Source: Myxococcales bacterium
GTDB taxonomy: Bacteria; Myxococcota_A; Polyangia; Polyangiales; Polyangiaceae
Assembly: GCA_016712525.1 (NCBI GenBank)
Contig: JADJQX010000007.1
Coordinates: forward strand, 1,736,001-1,800,000
DNA: 64,000 nucleotides
Direction of reading: 5' to 3'
The position numbers and the translations under genes are program-made. This document shows positions 39,294 through 47,992 of this stretch, in pieces. How positions within the stretch are numbered: position 1 is the stretch's first letter; each line of letters starts with the position of its first letter. A model generated the notes under the pieces. The model was not told the DNA's origin, made no database searches, and saw only the letters and a program-made list of their open reading frames with translations.

Positions 39294-40235
39294 GTGAAGG
39301 TTGCATGGCTCTTCCCCGGTCAAGGGGCGCAAAGCGTGGGCATGGGGCACAAGCTCTTCTCCGCGTCGACGGCCGCGCGGGCGGCGTTCGAGCGGGCCGA
39401 CGCGGCGCTCGGTGAGCCCCTGTCGAAGCTCGTCTTCGAGGGCCCCGAGGCCGAGCTCACGCGCACGGCAAACGCCCAGCCTGCGATCGTCACGACGAGC
39501 ATCGCCGTGCTCGAGGCCGTGAAAGAGCGCTACCCGCAGCTCCCCGCGCCGTCGTTCGCGGCGGGCCACTCGCTCGGGGAGTACTCGGCGCTCGTCGCGT
39601 CCGGGGCACTCGCGTTCGAGGACGCGGTGCGCCTCGTGCGTGCCCGAGGGCGCGCGATGCAGGAGGCCGTCCGTGAGGGCGAGGGCGCCATGGCCGCGAT
39701 CATGGGCCTCGAGGGCCCGGCGCTCGAGGCCATCTGCGTCGAGGCCGCGAAGGCCACGGGCGAGGTCGTCTCGTGCGCGAACTTCAACGCGCCCGGGCAG
39801 ATCGTCATCGCCGGCGCACAGAAGGCCGTCGCGGCCGCGCAAGAGCTCGCCTCCGCGCAGAAGGGCAAAGCGATCCCGCTGAAGGTGAGCGCGCCCTTTC
39901 ACTGCGCCCTGATGGCGCCCGCGGCCCGCGCGGTCGAGGCCGAGCTCGCGGGGATCCGAATCGGAGATCTCGCCTTCCCCGTCGTCGCCAACGTCGACGC
40001 CGAGCCCAACGTCGATCCGTCGCGCGTGAAGGGCCTCCTCGTGCGCCAGGTCGACGGCGCGGTGCGCTGGGAGCAGGCCATCCTCCGGATGCGCGACGAG
40101 GGGGTCACGCACGCCCTCGAGCTCGGGCCGGGCAAGGTCCTCGCCGGGCTCGTGAAGCGCATCGCCAAGGACATCAAGGTCCTCTCCGTGGGCGACCCCG
40201 AGTCGCTCGACGCCGTGGGCGCGTTCCTCGGCTGA
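39294..40235 (+). CDS. fabD: Malonyl-CoA:ACP acyltransferase
   Basis: 313 aa from GTG 39294 with GAGGAGG upstream. It loads malonate onto the acyl carrier protein. The start VAWLFPGQGAQSVGMG, the nucleophile elbow GHSLGEYSAL (Ser at about 90) and the later AAPFHC-type His region (KVSAPFHCALM, near 200) fit FabD. It is followed by fabG after 27 bp. Confidence 0.95.
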   Translation: MKVAWLFPGQGAQSVGMGHKLFSASTAARAAFERADAALGEPLSKLVFEGPEAELTRTANAQPAIVTTSIAVLEAVKERYPQLPAPSFAAGHSLGEYSALVASGALAFEDAVRLVRARGRAMQEAVREGEGAMAAIMGLEGPALEAICVEAAKATGEVVSCANFNAPGQIVIAGAQKAVAAAQELASAQKGKAIPLKVSAPFHCALMAPAARAVEAELAGIRIGDLAFPVVANVDAEPNVDPSRVKGLLVRQVDGAVRWEQAILRMRDEGVTHALELGPGKVLAGLVKRIAKDIKVLSVGDPESLDAVGAFLG

Positions 40236-40262
40236 ATATCTTCTAACCCAAGGAAAAGAATC

Positions 40263-41009
40263 ATGTTTCGACTCGACGGCAAGGTTGCGATCGTCACGGG
40301 TGGGTCGCGCGGCATCGGGCGCGCGTGCGCGGAGGCCCTCGCGGCCCAGGGCGCGCTCGTCGTGGTGAACTACGTGAAGGGCGAAGCCGCTGCGAAGGAG
40401 GTCGCCGAGGGGATCGTCGCGAAGGGCGGCAAGGCCGAGATCGCGGCGTTCGACGTGGGCGACATGGCGGCCACCGAGAAGGCCATCGAGGAGATCGCGA
40501 AGAAGCACGGTCGCCTCGACATCGTGATCGCCAACGCCGGCATCGCGATCGACGGCCTCCTGCTCCGCCTCAAAGAAGAGGACATCGACCGGCAGCTCGC
40601 CATCAACGTGAAGGGCGCGCTCGCGTGCGCGAAGGCGTCGACGAAGGTCATGATGCGCGCCAAGACGGGCCGCATCGTCTTCATCTCGAGCGTCATCGGC
40701 GAGATGGGGAACGTCGGTCAGACGGCCTACGCCGCCACGAAGGCGGCCCTCCTCGGCATCACCAAGTCGGTCGCGCGCGAGTTCGCCTCGCGTCAGATCA
40801 CCGTGAACGCCGTGACGCCGGGCTTCATCGAGACGGACATGACCCACGGCATGCAGGACGGCATGAAGGAGCAAATCCTGAAGGCCATCCCGCTCGGCCG
40901 CATCGGCGCCGCGAAGGACATCGCCGCCGCGTGCGTCTACCTCGCGAGCGACGAGGCCGCGTACGTGACCGGCCAGGTGCTCCGCGTGAACGGCGGAATG
41001 TACGTCTGA
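40263..41009 (+). CDS. fabG: 3-oxoacyl-[ACP] reductase
   Basis: 248 aa, ATG with AAGGAAAAG upstream. It reduces 3-ketoacyl-ACP with NADPH. The cofactor motif is GGSRGIG (12-18), followed by NAG (91-93 region, IVIANAGIA), Ser near 140 (FISSVIG) and YxxxK near 155-159 (TAYAATKAALL). Position between fabD and acpP supports the FabG role over a generic SDR. Confidence 0.95.
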   Translation: MFRLDGKVAIVTGGSRGIGRACAEALAAQGALVVVNYVKGEAAAKEVAEGIVAKGGKAEIAAFDVGDMAATEKAIEEIAKKHGRLDIVIANAGIAIDGLLLRLKEEDIDRQLAINVKGALACAKASTKVMMRAKTGRIVFISSVIGEMGNVGQTAYAATKAALLGITKSVAREFASRQITVNAVTPGFIETDMTHGMQDGMKEQILKAIPLGRIGAAKDIAAACVYLASDEAAYVTGQVLRVNGGMYV

Positions 41010-41034
41010 CGAAAGCCTCCCCGAGGATGGCGAG

Positions 41035-41070
41035 GGGCCCGAGGCGCACGCCGCCCGGGCCCTTTTCTTT
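41035..41070 (+). terminator. Rho-independent terminator after fabG
   Basis: GGGCCCG (41035-41041) and CGGGCCC (41056-41062) form a 7-bp stem followed by TTTTCTTT. It separates fabD-fabG from acpP. Confidence 0.78.
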
Positions 41071-41354
41071 CGCGCCTGCGCGGCGGAGAGCGCTCGTTCC
41101 CCTGCATAATCCGCTGCGCGACGCGTGTCGGGGCGGCTACGCGGGGTCGCGTTTGTCCGAACGAGCGCGCGTGACGCGGCCCGACGATCCGCGTAGCGGA
41201 GGTGACGGCACGTCTCGAAGAAAAACGAGGCTTCCCAGCGCGCCAATTTGAGGTAGAACGCGCCTCGTCCCCGGTCGGGGACATACGTGCAAGCGCGCCC
41301 TCGAAACTGCGAGGGGCCTTTCCCAACTAGAGATCGTCACCCCGAGGGCACGAA
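41071..41354 (+). other. acpP leader/promoter region, no gene supported
   Basis: 284 bp between the fabG terminator and acpP. It must hold an independent promoter for the highly expressed acpP. ORFs here have no recognisable family, and I cannot assign -35/-10 boxes with confidence. Confidence 0.4.
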
Positions 41355-41597
41355 ATGGCTCAGGACATTCCCAGCGAAGTCAAGCGCATCATCAAAGAGC
41401 AGCTCGACGTCGACGACAAGGACATCAAGCCCGAATCGACGTTCATCGAAGATCTCGGCGCGGATTCGCTCGGCCTCGTGGAGCTCGTGCTCGCGTTCGA
41501 GGAAGCCTTCGAGATCGACATCCCGGACGAGCACACGGAGAAGATCCGCACCGTCCAGGACGCGATCGACTACATCGAGACCCACACCAAGAAGTGA
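41355..41597 (+). CDS. acpP: Acyl carrier protein
   Basis: 80 aa, acidic helical protein. The phosphopantetheine site is Ser38 in GADSLGLVELVLAFEE. The length and acidic helix II match primary-metabolism ACP. It carries growing acyl chains between Fab enzymes. The terminator upstream and the 210-bp gap before fabF suggest its level is controlled separately. Confidence 0.97.
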   Translation: MAQDIPSEVKRIIKEQLDVDDKDIKPESTFIEDLGADSLGLVELVLAFEEAFEIDIPDEHTEKIRTVQDAIDYIETHTKK

Positions 41598-41726
41598 CGC
41601 CGGCGCGCGGGGTGCGCGAAGAGGGCACCTCCTCGGCGGTGCCCCGGGGTGCCCCACGCGACGGACGGCGAAGCCCGAGGGCGCACGATCGGAGTCGTAT
41701 CCGCGTGCGTCCTTCGTCCATTTCGC

Positions 41727-41747
41727 GCCCCTGCTCCCGGCAGGGGC
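41727..41747 (+). terminator. Stem-loop between acpP and fabF
   Basis: GCCCCTG (41727-41733) and CAGGGGC (41741-41747) form a perfect 7-bp stem with a 7-base loop in the 210-bp acpP-fabF gap. There is no T run, so it may be a partial terminator or an mRNA processing/stability element that keeps acpP higher than fabF. Confidence 0.4.
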
Positions 41748-41807
41748 ACCGAACCTTCCTGCCTTCCCTATGCCCTTTTGCGCCCGCCCCAACCGTCGGA
41801 GCCTTCT

Positions 41808-43064
41808 ATGAGCAACCACCGCGTCGTCATCACTGGCCTCGGCCTCGTCACCCCCGTCGGCATCGGCACGGAGGCCTCGTGGAGAGCGCTCCTCGACGGC
41901 GAGAGCGGAGCGGGACCCATCACCCAGTTCGACACCGAGAAGTTCCGCGTGAAGATCGCCGCCGAGGTGAAGGGCTGGGATCCGGTGGCAGCCGGCTTCA
42001 TCGAGAAGAAGAAGCTGAAGGAGATGGACCGGTTCATCGAGTTCGCGCTCGGCGCCGCCAAGCTCGCCCTCGACGACGCGAGCCTCGACCTCACCGAGGA
42101 AGAGCACGACCGGGCCGGTTGCTTCGTCGGCGTGGGCCTCGGCGGCCTGCAAACCCTCGAAAAGGCTAAACAAACCGTCCTCGAAAAGGGGCCGGGGCGC
42201 ATCAGCCCGTACAGCATCCCCGGCATCATCGCGAACCTCGCCGCGGGCCACATCACCATGCAACACGGCCTCCGCGGCCCGAGCATGGCGACGACGAGCG
42301 CCTGCTCGAGCGGCGCGCACGCGATCGGCGAGGCCACGGAGTGGATCCGCCGCGGCCGCGCCCCCGTGATGGTCGTGGGCGGCGCCGAGGCCACCGTGAC
42401 GCCGGTCGGCATCGGCGGCTTCGAGGCCATGTTCGCCCTCTCGCGACGCAACGACGATCCCATGGGCGCGAGCCGCCCGTTCGACAAGGACCGCGACGGC
42501 TTCCTCTGCGGCGAAGGCGCGGGCATCCTCGTCCTCGAGAACCTCGAGCGCGCCAAGAAGCGCGGCGCCAAGATCTACGGCGAGGTCGCGGGCTACGGGG
42601 CCACGAGCGACGCCCACCACCTCACGGCCATCGCCCCGGGCGGCGCCGGCGCCGTGCGCTCCATGCGCATGGCCCTCGAGGACGCGGGCGTCGCCCCGAC
42701 CGACGTCGACTACGTGAACGCCCACGGCACCTCGACGCCGATCGGCGACGTGGCCGAGTCGCAGGCGATCTCGACGGCCTTCGGCGCGCACGCGACCGAC
42801 AAGCACCTCTGGGTGAGCTCCACGAAATCGATGATCGGCCACCTCCTCGGCGCCGCCGGGGCGGTCGAGAGCGCCATCTGCGCGCTCGCCATCGCGACCG
42901 GCCGGGTGCCCCCGACCATCAACCTCGCGAACCAGGATCCCGAGTGCAAGCTCGACTACGTGGCCAACACGGCCCGTGAGCGGCGCATTCGTCACGCGCT
43001 CAACAACTCCTTCGGCTTCGGCGGGACGAACTGCTCGCTGCTCCTTTCCCGGTACGAGGGCTGA
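41808..43064 (+). CDS. fabF: Beta-ketoacyl-ACP synthase II
   Basis: 418 aa from ATG 41808 (MSNHRVVITGLGLVTPVG). The elongating condensing enzyme; the catalytic Cys lies in TTSACSSGAHAIGEA near residue 166, with His near 305 (NAHGTSTPIGD) and near 345 (MIGHLLGAAGA). Length is typical. The ATG overlap rules of its neighbours do not apply; only a short gap precedes rpiB. An AT-rich patch occurs at 42157-42190. Confidence 0.96.
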   Translation: MSNHRVVITGLGLVTPVGIGTEASWRALLDGESGAGPITQFDTEKFRVKIAAEVKGWDPVAAGFIEKKKLKEMDRFIEFALGAAKLALDDASLDLTEEEHDRAGCFVGVGLGGLQTLEKAKQTVLEKGPGRISPYSIPGIIANLAAGHITMQHGLRGPSMATTSACSSGAHAIGEATEWIRRGRAPVMVVGGAEATVTPVGIGGFEAMFALSRRNDDPMGASRPFDKDRDGFLCGEGAGILVLENLERAKKRGAKIYGEVAGYGATSDAHHLTAIAPGGAGAVRSMRMALEDAGVAPTDVDYVNAHGTSTPIGDVAESQAISTAFGAHATDKHLWVSSTKSMIGHLLGAAGAVESAICALAIATGRVPPTINLANQDPECKLDYVANTARERRIRHALNNSFGFGGTNCSLLLSRYEG

Positions 43065-43067
43065 GCC

Positions 43068-43523
43068 ATGACCGACAAAAAACTCTCCGAGACCCTCGCG
43101 CTCGGCGCCGACCACGGCGGGTTCCGCCTGAAGAACCTCATCAAGGGCGAGCTCGTCGCGCGCGGGTACACCGTCGTCGACCTCGGGACGAACGACGAAG
43201 CCTCGGTCGACTACCCGGACTACGGCCACGAAGCCGCGAAGGGCATCGTCGCCGGCACGTTCTCGCGCGCGATCCTCGTGTGCGGCACGGGCGTCGGCAT
43301 GGCGATCGCCGCGAACCGCCACCCGGGCGTGCGCGCGGTCAACTGCTCCGACACCTTCACGGCGCGCATGAGCCGCTCCCACAACGCGTCGAACGTGCTC
43401 GCCCTCGGCGAGCGCGTGGTGGGCCCGAGCCTCGCGATGGACATCGTCGACGCCTGGCTCGGCTCCGAGCCGTCTACCGACCCACGCCACGTGCGCCGTG
43501 TCGCCAAGCTCGAGCCGTCGTGA
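43068..43523 (+). CDS. rpiB: Ribose-5-phosphate isomerase B
   Basis: 151 aa, three bases after fabF. It interconverts ribose-5-phosphate and ribulose-5-phosphate. GADHGGFRLKN at the start, YPDYGHEAA, the active-site Cys in VCGTGVGMAIAANR and the NCSDTFTARMSRSHNASNVL segment are all RpiB hallmarks. The gene is tightly linked to fabF, so it is probably co-transcribed. Confidence 0.95.
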   Translation: MTDKKLSETLALGADHGGFRLKNLIKGELVARGYTVVDLGTNDEASVDYPDYGHEAAKGIVAGTFSRAILVCGTGVGMAIAANRHPGVRAVNCSDTFTARMSRSHNASNVLALGERVVGPSLAMDIVDAWLGSEPSTDPRHVRRVAKLEPS

Positions 43524-43644
43524 ACGACGATGTAGTCCCGTGTGGTTCCTCGCCGCACGATGCGAAATTCTCGCGTTCGTGATACGTCGACGGGACCGCC
43601 GTGATGCACCGTAGCGTGGCCGCGAAGGCCGAGGACCCCTCGTC

Positions 43645-44151
43645 GTGAAGTGCCCATTCTGCGCGAACGCCGAGAGCAAAGTGACGGACACACGCGCCTC
43701 GGCCCAGGGAGACGTGATCCGTCGTCGGCGCGAGTGCGAAGCCTGCGCGCGCAGGTTCACGACCTACGAGCGCGTCGAGGACGTGATCCCGCTCGTGGTC
43801 AAGAAGGACGGCCGCCGCGAGGCCTTCGATCGTCAGAAGCTGCTCGGCGGCCTTCGGCGCGCGTGCGAGAAGCGCCCGGTGCCGCTCGAGAGCCTCGAGG
43901 CCATGGTCGACGGGGTCGAGCGCGAGCTCGTCGACTCGGGTGAAAAAGAGGTCCCTTCGCGCGTGCTCGGCGAAGCGGTCATGCGACGGCTGCGCGCCGC
44001 AGACACGATCGCCTACGTCCGATTCGCAAGTGTTTACAGAGAGTTCCGCGACATCGACGAGTTCCGCGCGGAGCTCGAGACGCTCGCGTCGGACACACGC
44101 GCGGCCGCAGTCGTTTCGGCGCGCACCGCCCAACCGGAGGGCTCACGGTGA
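43645..44151 (+). CDS. nrdR: Transcriptional repressor NrdR
   Basis: 168 aa from GTG 43645. It represses ribonucleotide reductase genes. The N-terminal zinc ribbon has CPFC at 3-6 and CEACARRF; an ATP-cone follows from about residue 48 (PLVVKKDGRREAFDRQKLLG). A rare-codon AT-rich patch lies at 44026-44045. The stop overlaps the ribD start (GTGA), a common bacterial pairing. Confidence 0.96.
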   Translation: MKCPFCANAESKVTDTRASAQGDVIRRRRECEACARRFTTYERVEDVIPLVVKKDGRREAFDRQKLLGGLRRACEKRPVPLESLEAMVDGVERELVDSGEKEVPSRVLGEAVMRRLRAADTIAYVRFASVYREFRDIDEFRAELETLASDTRAAAVVSARTAQPEGSR

Positions 44152-45257
44152 CGGAGACATCGGACGCACAGTGGATGGGGCTCGCGCTCGCCGAGGGGCG
44201 CTCGGGCCGGCCTTCGCCGAACCCCCACGTCGGTTGTGTGATCGTGAAAGACGGCAAGCTCGTCGCCAAAGCGCACCACGCGCGCGCCGGAGAGGCACAC
44301 GCCGAGGTCGCCGCGCTCGCCCTGGCCGGCGAGGGCGCGCGCGGCGCCACGGCCTACGTGACGCTCGAGCCGTGCAACCACCACGGAAAGACGCCCCCCT
44401 GCACCGAGGCCCTCGTACGCGCCGGTGTCGCGCGGGTCGTGTACGGCGCCCTCGATCCGAACCCTCACGTCCGAGGTGGCGGCCTCGAAGCGCTGCGAAA
44501 GGCGGGCATTCGCGTCGATGGCCCCGTGCTCGAGGACGCGGCGCGCGCCCTCGTCGCTCCCTTTCGCAAGCACGTCACGACGGGCCTTCCGTACGTCTCT
44601 CTCAAGCTCGCGCTCACCCTCGACGGGCGCATCGCGACCCGGAGCGGGGCCAGCAAGTGGGTCACGGGGCCCGAGGCCCGCGCGAAGGTCCACGCGCTCC
44701 GCTCGGCCAACGACGCCGTCGCGGTGGGGATCGGCACCGCCGTCGCCGACGACCCCCGCCTCACCGTCCGAGACAGCTCCGGCTCGAGCCCGGTGCGCGT
44801 CGTCTTCGACACGAACCTGCGGCTCCCGCTCGACGGCCAGCTCGTCGCCTCCGCGCGCGAGATCCCGCTCGTTTTGCTCTGCTCGCACGAAGCCTCCCCC
44901 AAGGCCGAGGCTCTCCTCGTCGCCGAAGGTGCGGTCGTCCTGCGCGCGCCGGAGTCGACCGAGGGGCGCCTCGACGTCGAGGCCTGCCTGCGCCTCCTCG
45001 GGGAGCGCGGCGTCGTCACCCTCATGGTCGAAGGCGGCGCCGAGCTCGCCGGGAGCTTCCTCGCGGGCCGCCTCGCCGACGAGCTCCACGCGTTCGTCGC
45101 GCCGTCCCTCTTCGGCCCACGAGGGCGCCCCGGCGCGGTCGATTGGAAGGGCCCCGAGACCCCCATCGAAGCTCCTCGCATCACGAGCCCCGTCTGGGAG
45201 TGCTGCGGCGACGACGCCTACGTGCACGGGGTCATCGCGTTCGCCGAAGAGACCTGA
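44148..45257 (+). CDS. ribD: Bifunctional riboflavin deaminase/reductase
   Basis: 369 aa from GTG 44148, overlapping the nrdR stop. Residues 1-145 are the zinc deaminase domain (GEAHAEVAAL, then PCNHHGKTPPCTEAL supplying zinc ligands). Residues 150-365 are the NADPH reductase domain (SLKLALTLDGRIATRSGASK, then VEGGAELAGSFL). It performs the second and third steps of riboflavin synthesis. ribE, ribBA and ribH are not within the window after it. Confidence 0.95.
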   Translation: MTETSDAQWMGLALAEGRSGRPSPNPHVGCVIVKDGKLVAKAHHARAGEAHAEVAALALAGEGARGATAYVTLEPCNHHGKTPPCTEALVRAGVARVVYGALDPNPHVRGGGLEALRKAGIRVDGPVLEDAARALVAPFRKHVTTGLPYVSLKLALTLDGRIATRSGASKWVTGPEARAKVHALRSANDAVAVGIGTAVADDPRLTVRDSSGSSPVRVVFDTNLRLPLDGQLVASAREIPLVLLCSHEASPKAEALLVAEGAVVLRAPESTEGRLDVEACLRLLGERGVVTLMVEGGAELAGSFLAGRLADELHAFVAPSLFGPRGRPGAVDWKGPETPIEAPRITSPVWECCGDDAYVHGVIAFAEET

Positions 45258-45379
45258 GCCGGAGCCTCGTGAGCGAGCGTGCCCTCCCTGTCGGGGTTGC
45301 CTTTGCCGCGCGCCTCGCGGTATGGCAAAAACCGGGTGGCGCGGCGGCAAACGATCGAGCGCCTCCCCTCGAAAGACCC

Positions 45380-45880
45380 ATGATTCTCACCATTTTGCAC
45401 TATCCCGACGAGCGCCTTCGCGAGCCCGGCAAGAAGATCGAGACGATCACCCCCGAGATTCGTGCGCTCATCGACGACATGGCCGAGACCATGTACGCGG
45501 CGCCCGGAGTCGGGCTCGCGGCCACGCAGGTCGGCGAGGCGCTGCAGCTCTTTCTGGTCGACACCGCCAGCGAGGACGAGGCGAGCGACCTCCGGGTCTT
45601 CATCAACCCGGAGATCGTCGAGAAAGACGGCGAGACCACGTTCGAGGAGGGGTGCCTCAGCTTCCCCGGAGCCCAAGAGGGCATCCAGCGGGCCGAGCGC
45701 ATCAAGGTGCGCGCGCTCGACCGGGACGGGAAACCGTTCGAGATCGAGGCCGAGGGCCTCCTCGCCATCGCGATCCAGCACGAGTACGATCACCTCCAAG
45801 GGGTGCTCATGATCGACCGTCTCGGGCCGCTCAAGAAGCGCCTCCTCCACCGCAAGATGCTGAAGCGCGCCGAGCGCTGA
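45380..45880 (+). CDS. def: Peptide deformylase
   Basis: 166 aa from ATG 45380 (MILTILHYPDERLREPGKK). It removes the formyl group from new proteins. All three motifs are present: GVGLAATQVG near 43, EGCLSFPG near 89 and QHEYDHLQG near 133. A 122-bp gap separates it from ribD. fmt, its usual neighbour, lies 2.1 kb further along behind three minus-strand genes. Confidence 0.96.
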   Translation: MILTILHYPDERLREPGKKIETITPEIRALIDDMAETMYAAPGVGLAATQVGEALQLFLVDTASEDEASDLRVFINPEIVEKDGETTFEEGCLSFPGAQEGIQRAERIKVRALDRDGKPFEIEAEGLLAIAIQHEYDHLQGVLMIDRLGPLKKRLLHRKMLKRAER

Positions 45881-45963
45881 GCGCGCGTCCGCCGCGAGCG
45901 CCGTAGGCGGGAGGACCACCTCGATCCGTCGTCAGCCTCCGCTCCGACCGCGCCGCGTGACCG

Positions 45964-46299
45964 TCAGTCGATGCAGGACTCCCACACGTTGGGGTTCGGC
46001 GCCGCCATCGCGCAGCGGTACTCCTTCTTCGTGATCTCGGCCTCGCACTGCGAAAATACCTTCTGGTACGAGGGCTCGGCCTTGCGGACGGCGCGCTTCA
46101 TGTCGCGCGCGACCTTCTTCTGATCGGGGGGGAGCTTGTCGAGCTCGGGCTCCTCGGCCATCACCATGTCGAGGTATTTGTCGAGCATCTGCTCGCACTC
46201 TTGTTTGCTCGCGCGCCCTCCGCACCCGAGCGCCGAGACGAGCGCGACGAACGCGACGAGCGTCGTGACGACGGAGCTGCCGAAGGTCCTACGCACCAT
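45964..46299 (-). CDS. Small hypothetical lipoprotein
   Basis: 111 aa from ATG 46299. The signal peptide ends in a lipobox with a Cys near residue 26 (VSALGC). The mature part is charged and helical (ECEQMLDKYLDMVMAEEPEL), with three further Cys (SQCEAEITKKEYRCAMAA; ESCID) that could form disulfides. Similar short Cys-containing lipoproteins occur in myxobacteria but I do not recognise a named family. Confidence 0.7.
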   Translation of the reverse strand: MVRRTFGSSVVTTLVAFVALVSALGCGGRASKQECEQMLDKYLDMVMAEEPELDKLPPDQKKVARDMKRAVRKAEPSYQKVFSQCEAEITKKEYRCAMAAPNPNVWESCID

Positions 46300-46352
46300 G
46301 GCTGCGATCCATAGCAAACCTGGCGGAGGCGGACGACCCTCCCCGTCGGCGG

Positions 46353-47306
46353 TCACGCGAAGCGCGACTCGCGGTCCCGGAGATCGCGAAAGAGACCATC
46401 GGCGAGGGGGCGCCCCGGAGACAGCGGACCGGCACCTTCTTCGACGAAGACCCTCACCGCGTCGATGACCTCCGGCGAACGCAGGACTCTCCTGTGGCCG
46501 AGGCCCGTCGTCGCGAGCAGGCGGGCCCCGTCGAACGCACGCGACAGGCGCTCGCCGCTCGCGAAGGGCACGTCCCGGTCGTCCCGATCGTGCACGACCA
46601 TCGTCGGCGACGAGACCCGCGCCGCGAGCGTCCGGAGCTCGAGCTCCTCGAGGCGGAGGGCGAACCTGTCCTCGACCGCGTGGGGCAAAGCCGCACGAAC
46701 GTTCGATGGCAAATCGAGGGCCTCGGCGAACGTGTCGAACGCCGCGCCGAGGTGGGTCGGCGCCGCGATCGCCACCTGCCGCGTCGCGAGACCAGGGCGC
46801 CTCGCTTGCGCGAGCAAGAGCCCGACGGCGCCCATCGAGTGCGCGACCGCGGCGTGGAGGGAGCCCACGGCGTCGCGCACGGTGAGGATCGCGTCCGCCA
46901 CCTCGGGGATGGACGACCGCGCGCCGGGCCCGTCTCCGTGACCGGGCGCATCGAACGTCACCACGCGAAATCCAGCCTCGACGAGCGGCTCCACGAACGC
47001 GCCGAGCTGCGAGCCCCTCCCCTCCCAGCCGTGCACGAGCAACACCTGCGGCCCCTCCCCCCACGACCACACCGGCATCGCGCGGCCGTGCCACGGAACC
47101 GTGCGCACGTCCGCGTGGGCGAGGAGCCTCGACTCCCACGCCGGGCGCGGGAACCTGCGAGGGCGCAGGAAGAGCTCGAGCGCCACCCGGGTACCGAGCG
47201 GCGTCGCCGCGCGCGAGGCGACACGGATCCCCGCGCGGAGCAACCGGAGGCCCCAGGTTTTCGTACGAACGTTCGTGCTATTTTTCGGGCGCAACGAGGG
47301 CGTCAT
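46353..47306 (-). CDS. Alpha/beta hydrolase
   Basis: 317 aa from ATG 47306, overlapping the TetR stop (ATGA). The fold is clear: HGWEGRG near residue 90 (oxyanion region), nucleophile elbow AHSMGAVG with Ser near 155, acid HDRDDRDVPF near 245 and catalytic His in GLGHRR near 277. Substrate unknown. It is translationally coupled to the TetR regulator, which probably controls it. Confidence 0.88.
   Translation of the reverse strand: MTPSLRPKNSTNVRTKTWGLRLLRAGIRVASRAATPLGTRVALELFLRPRRFPRPAWESRLLAHADVRTVPWHGRAMPVWSWGEGPQVLLVHGWEGRGSQLGAFVEPLVEAGFRVVTFDAPGHGDGPGARSSIPEVADAILTVRDAVGSLHAAVAHSMGAVGLLLAQARRPGLATRQVAIAAPTHLGAAFDTFAEALDLPSNVRAALPHAVEDRFALRLEELELRTLAARVSSPTMVVHDRDDRDVPFASGERLSRAFDGARLLATTGLGHRRVLRSPEVIDAVRVFVEEGAGPLSPGRPLADGLFRDLRDRESRFA
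47265..47280 (-). promoter_or_regulatory. Palindrome in the hydrolase start region, candidate TetR site
   Basis: ACGAAC/GTTCGT (47265-47276) is a perfect 12-bp palindrome inside the first codons of the hydrolase. Read on the minus strand, TAGCACGA (47280-47273) begins this site and also occurs upstream of tetR at 47931. A shared operator is possible but untested. Confidence 0.35.
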
Positions 47307-47920
47307 GGGGGCGATCCTTTCGGCGATGGGGCGTGGGCGTGCGTGACGAGCCGCTCGAACGCGAGGCGCGTGCGGGCCTCCGTCCTCGGGTCGACGAAGA
47401 GGCGGGAGAGCGCGTGATGGCCGTAACCCAGGGCGATCTCGTGGGCGACCTGATAGGGATCGACGTCGCTCAGGAAGTGGCCCTCGGCGATGGAGACCTT
47501 GGTGGCGGTGGCGAGCGCCTCGAGCCAGTCCCGTTGAGAGGCGACCAAGCGATCCCTGGCGGGGCCGGGCTTGTCGTCGAGCTCGGCCGCGGCGGCGAAG
47601 AAGATGCAGCCGCCAGGCATGAAATCGGCCTTCCCCCACGCGAGCCAGCGATCGAAGAGGGCCCGGAGCCGTGGCTCGCCGCGCGGCTTCTTGAGCGCGG
47701 GGGCGACGACGAGATCCGTGAAGCGCGAGACCGCCTCTTCGAGGACGAGGACCTCGAGGTTCTCGCGGGACGCGACGTGCGCGAAGAGGCCGCTCTTCGA
47801 CATCCCCACGCGCTCGGCCAGCGCGCCGAGCGAGATCGCGCCGAGCCCCACCTCGCTCGCGAGCGCGAGCGCTTCTCGGAGGATCTCACGGTGCGTCGAG
47901 TCGCCCTTGGCGGAGGCCAT
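47303..47920 (-). CDS. TetR family transcriptional regulator
   Basis: 205 aa from ATG 47920. The N-terminal helix-turn-helix is typical (ISLGALAERVGMSKSGLFAHV, residues about 29-49), with the ligand domain behind it. TetR proteins usually repress a neighbouring gene and release DNA when a small molecule binds. It overlaps the hydrolase gene, its likely target, and diverges from fmt across a 72-bp gap that holds a palindrome. Confidence 0.9.
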   Translation of the reverse strand: MASAKGDSTHREILREALALASEVGLGAISLGALAERVGMSKSGLFAHVASRENLEVLVLEEAVSRFTDLVVAPALKKPRGEPRLRALFDRWLAWGKADFMPGGCIFFAAAAELDDKPGPARDRLVASQRDWLEALATATKVSIAEGHFLSDVDPYQVAHEIALGYGHHALSRLFVDPRTEARTRLAFERLVTHAHAPSPKGSPP

Positions 47921-47930
47921 ACCGTCGATT

Positions 47931-47944
47931 TAGCACGAGTGTGC
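47931..47944 (+). promoter_or_regulatory. Candidate TetR operator in the tetR-fmt gap
   Basis: GCAC (47933-47936) and GTGC (47941-47944) form a short palindrome within TAGCACGAGTGTGC, 10 bp upstream of tetR. The first eight bases (TAGCACGA) recur near the hydrolase start on the minus strand. Placement suits autoregulation. Confidence 0.4.
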
Positions 47945-47992
47945 GATTCGTCAACTCCGGTCGGCCTCGCATTATTCGAGTAGTATGGCCGC

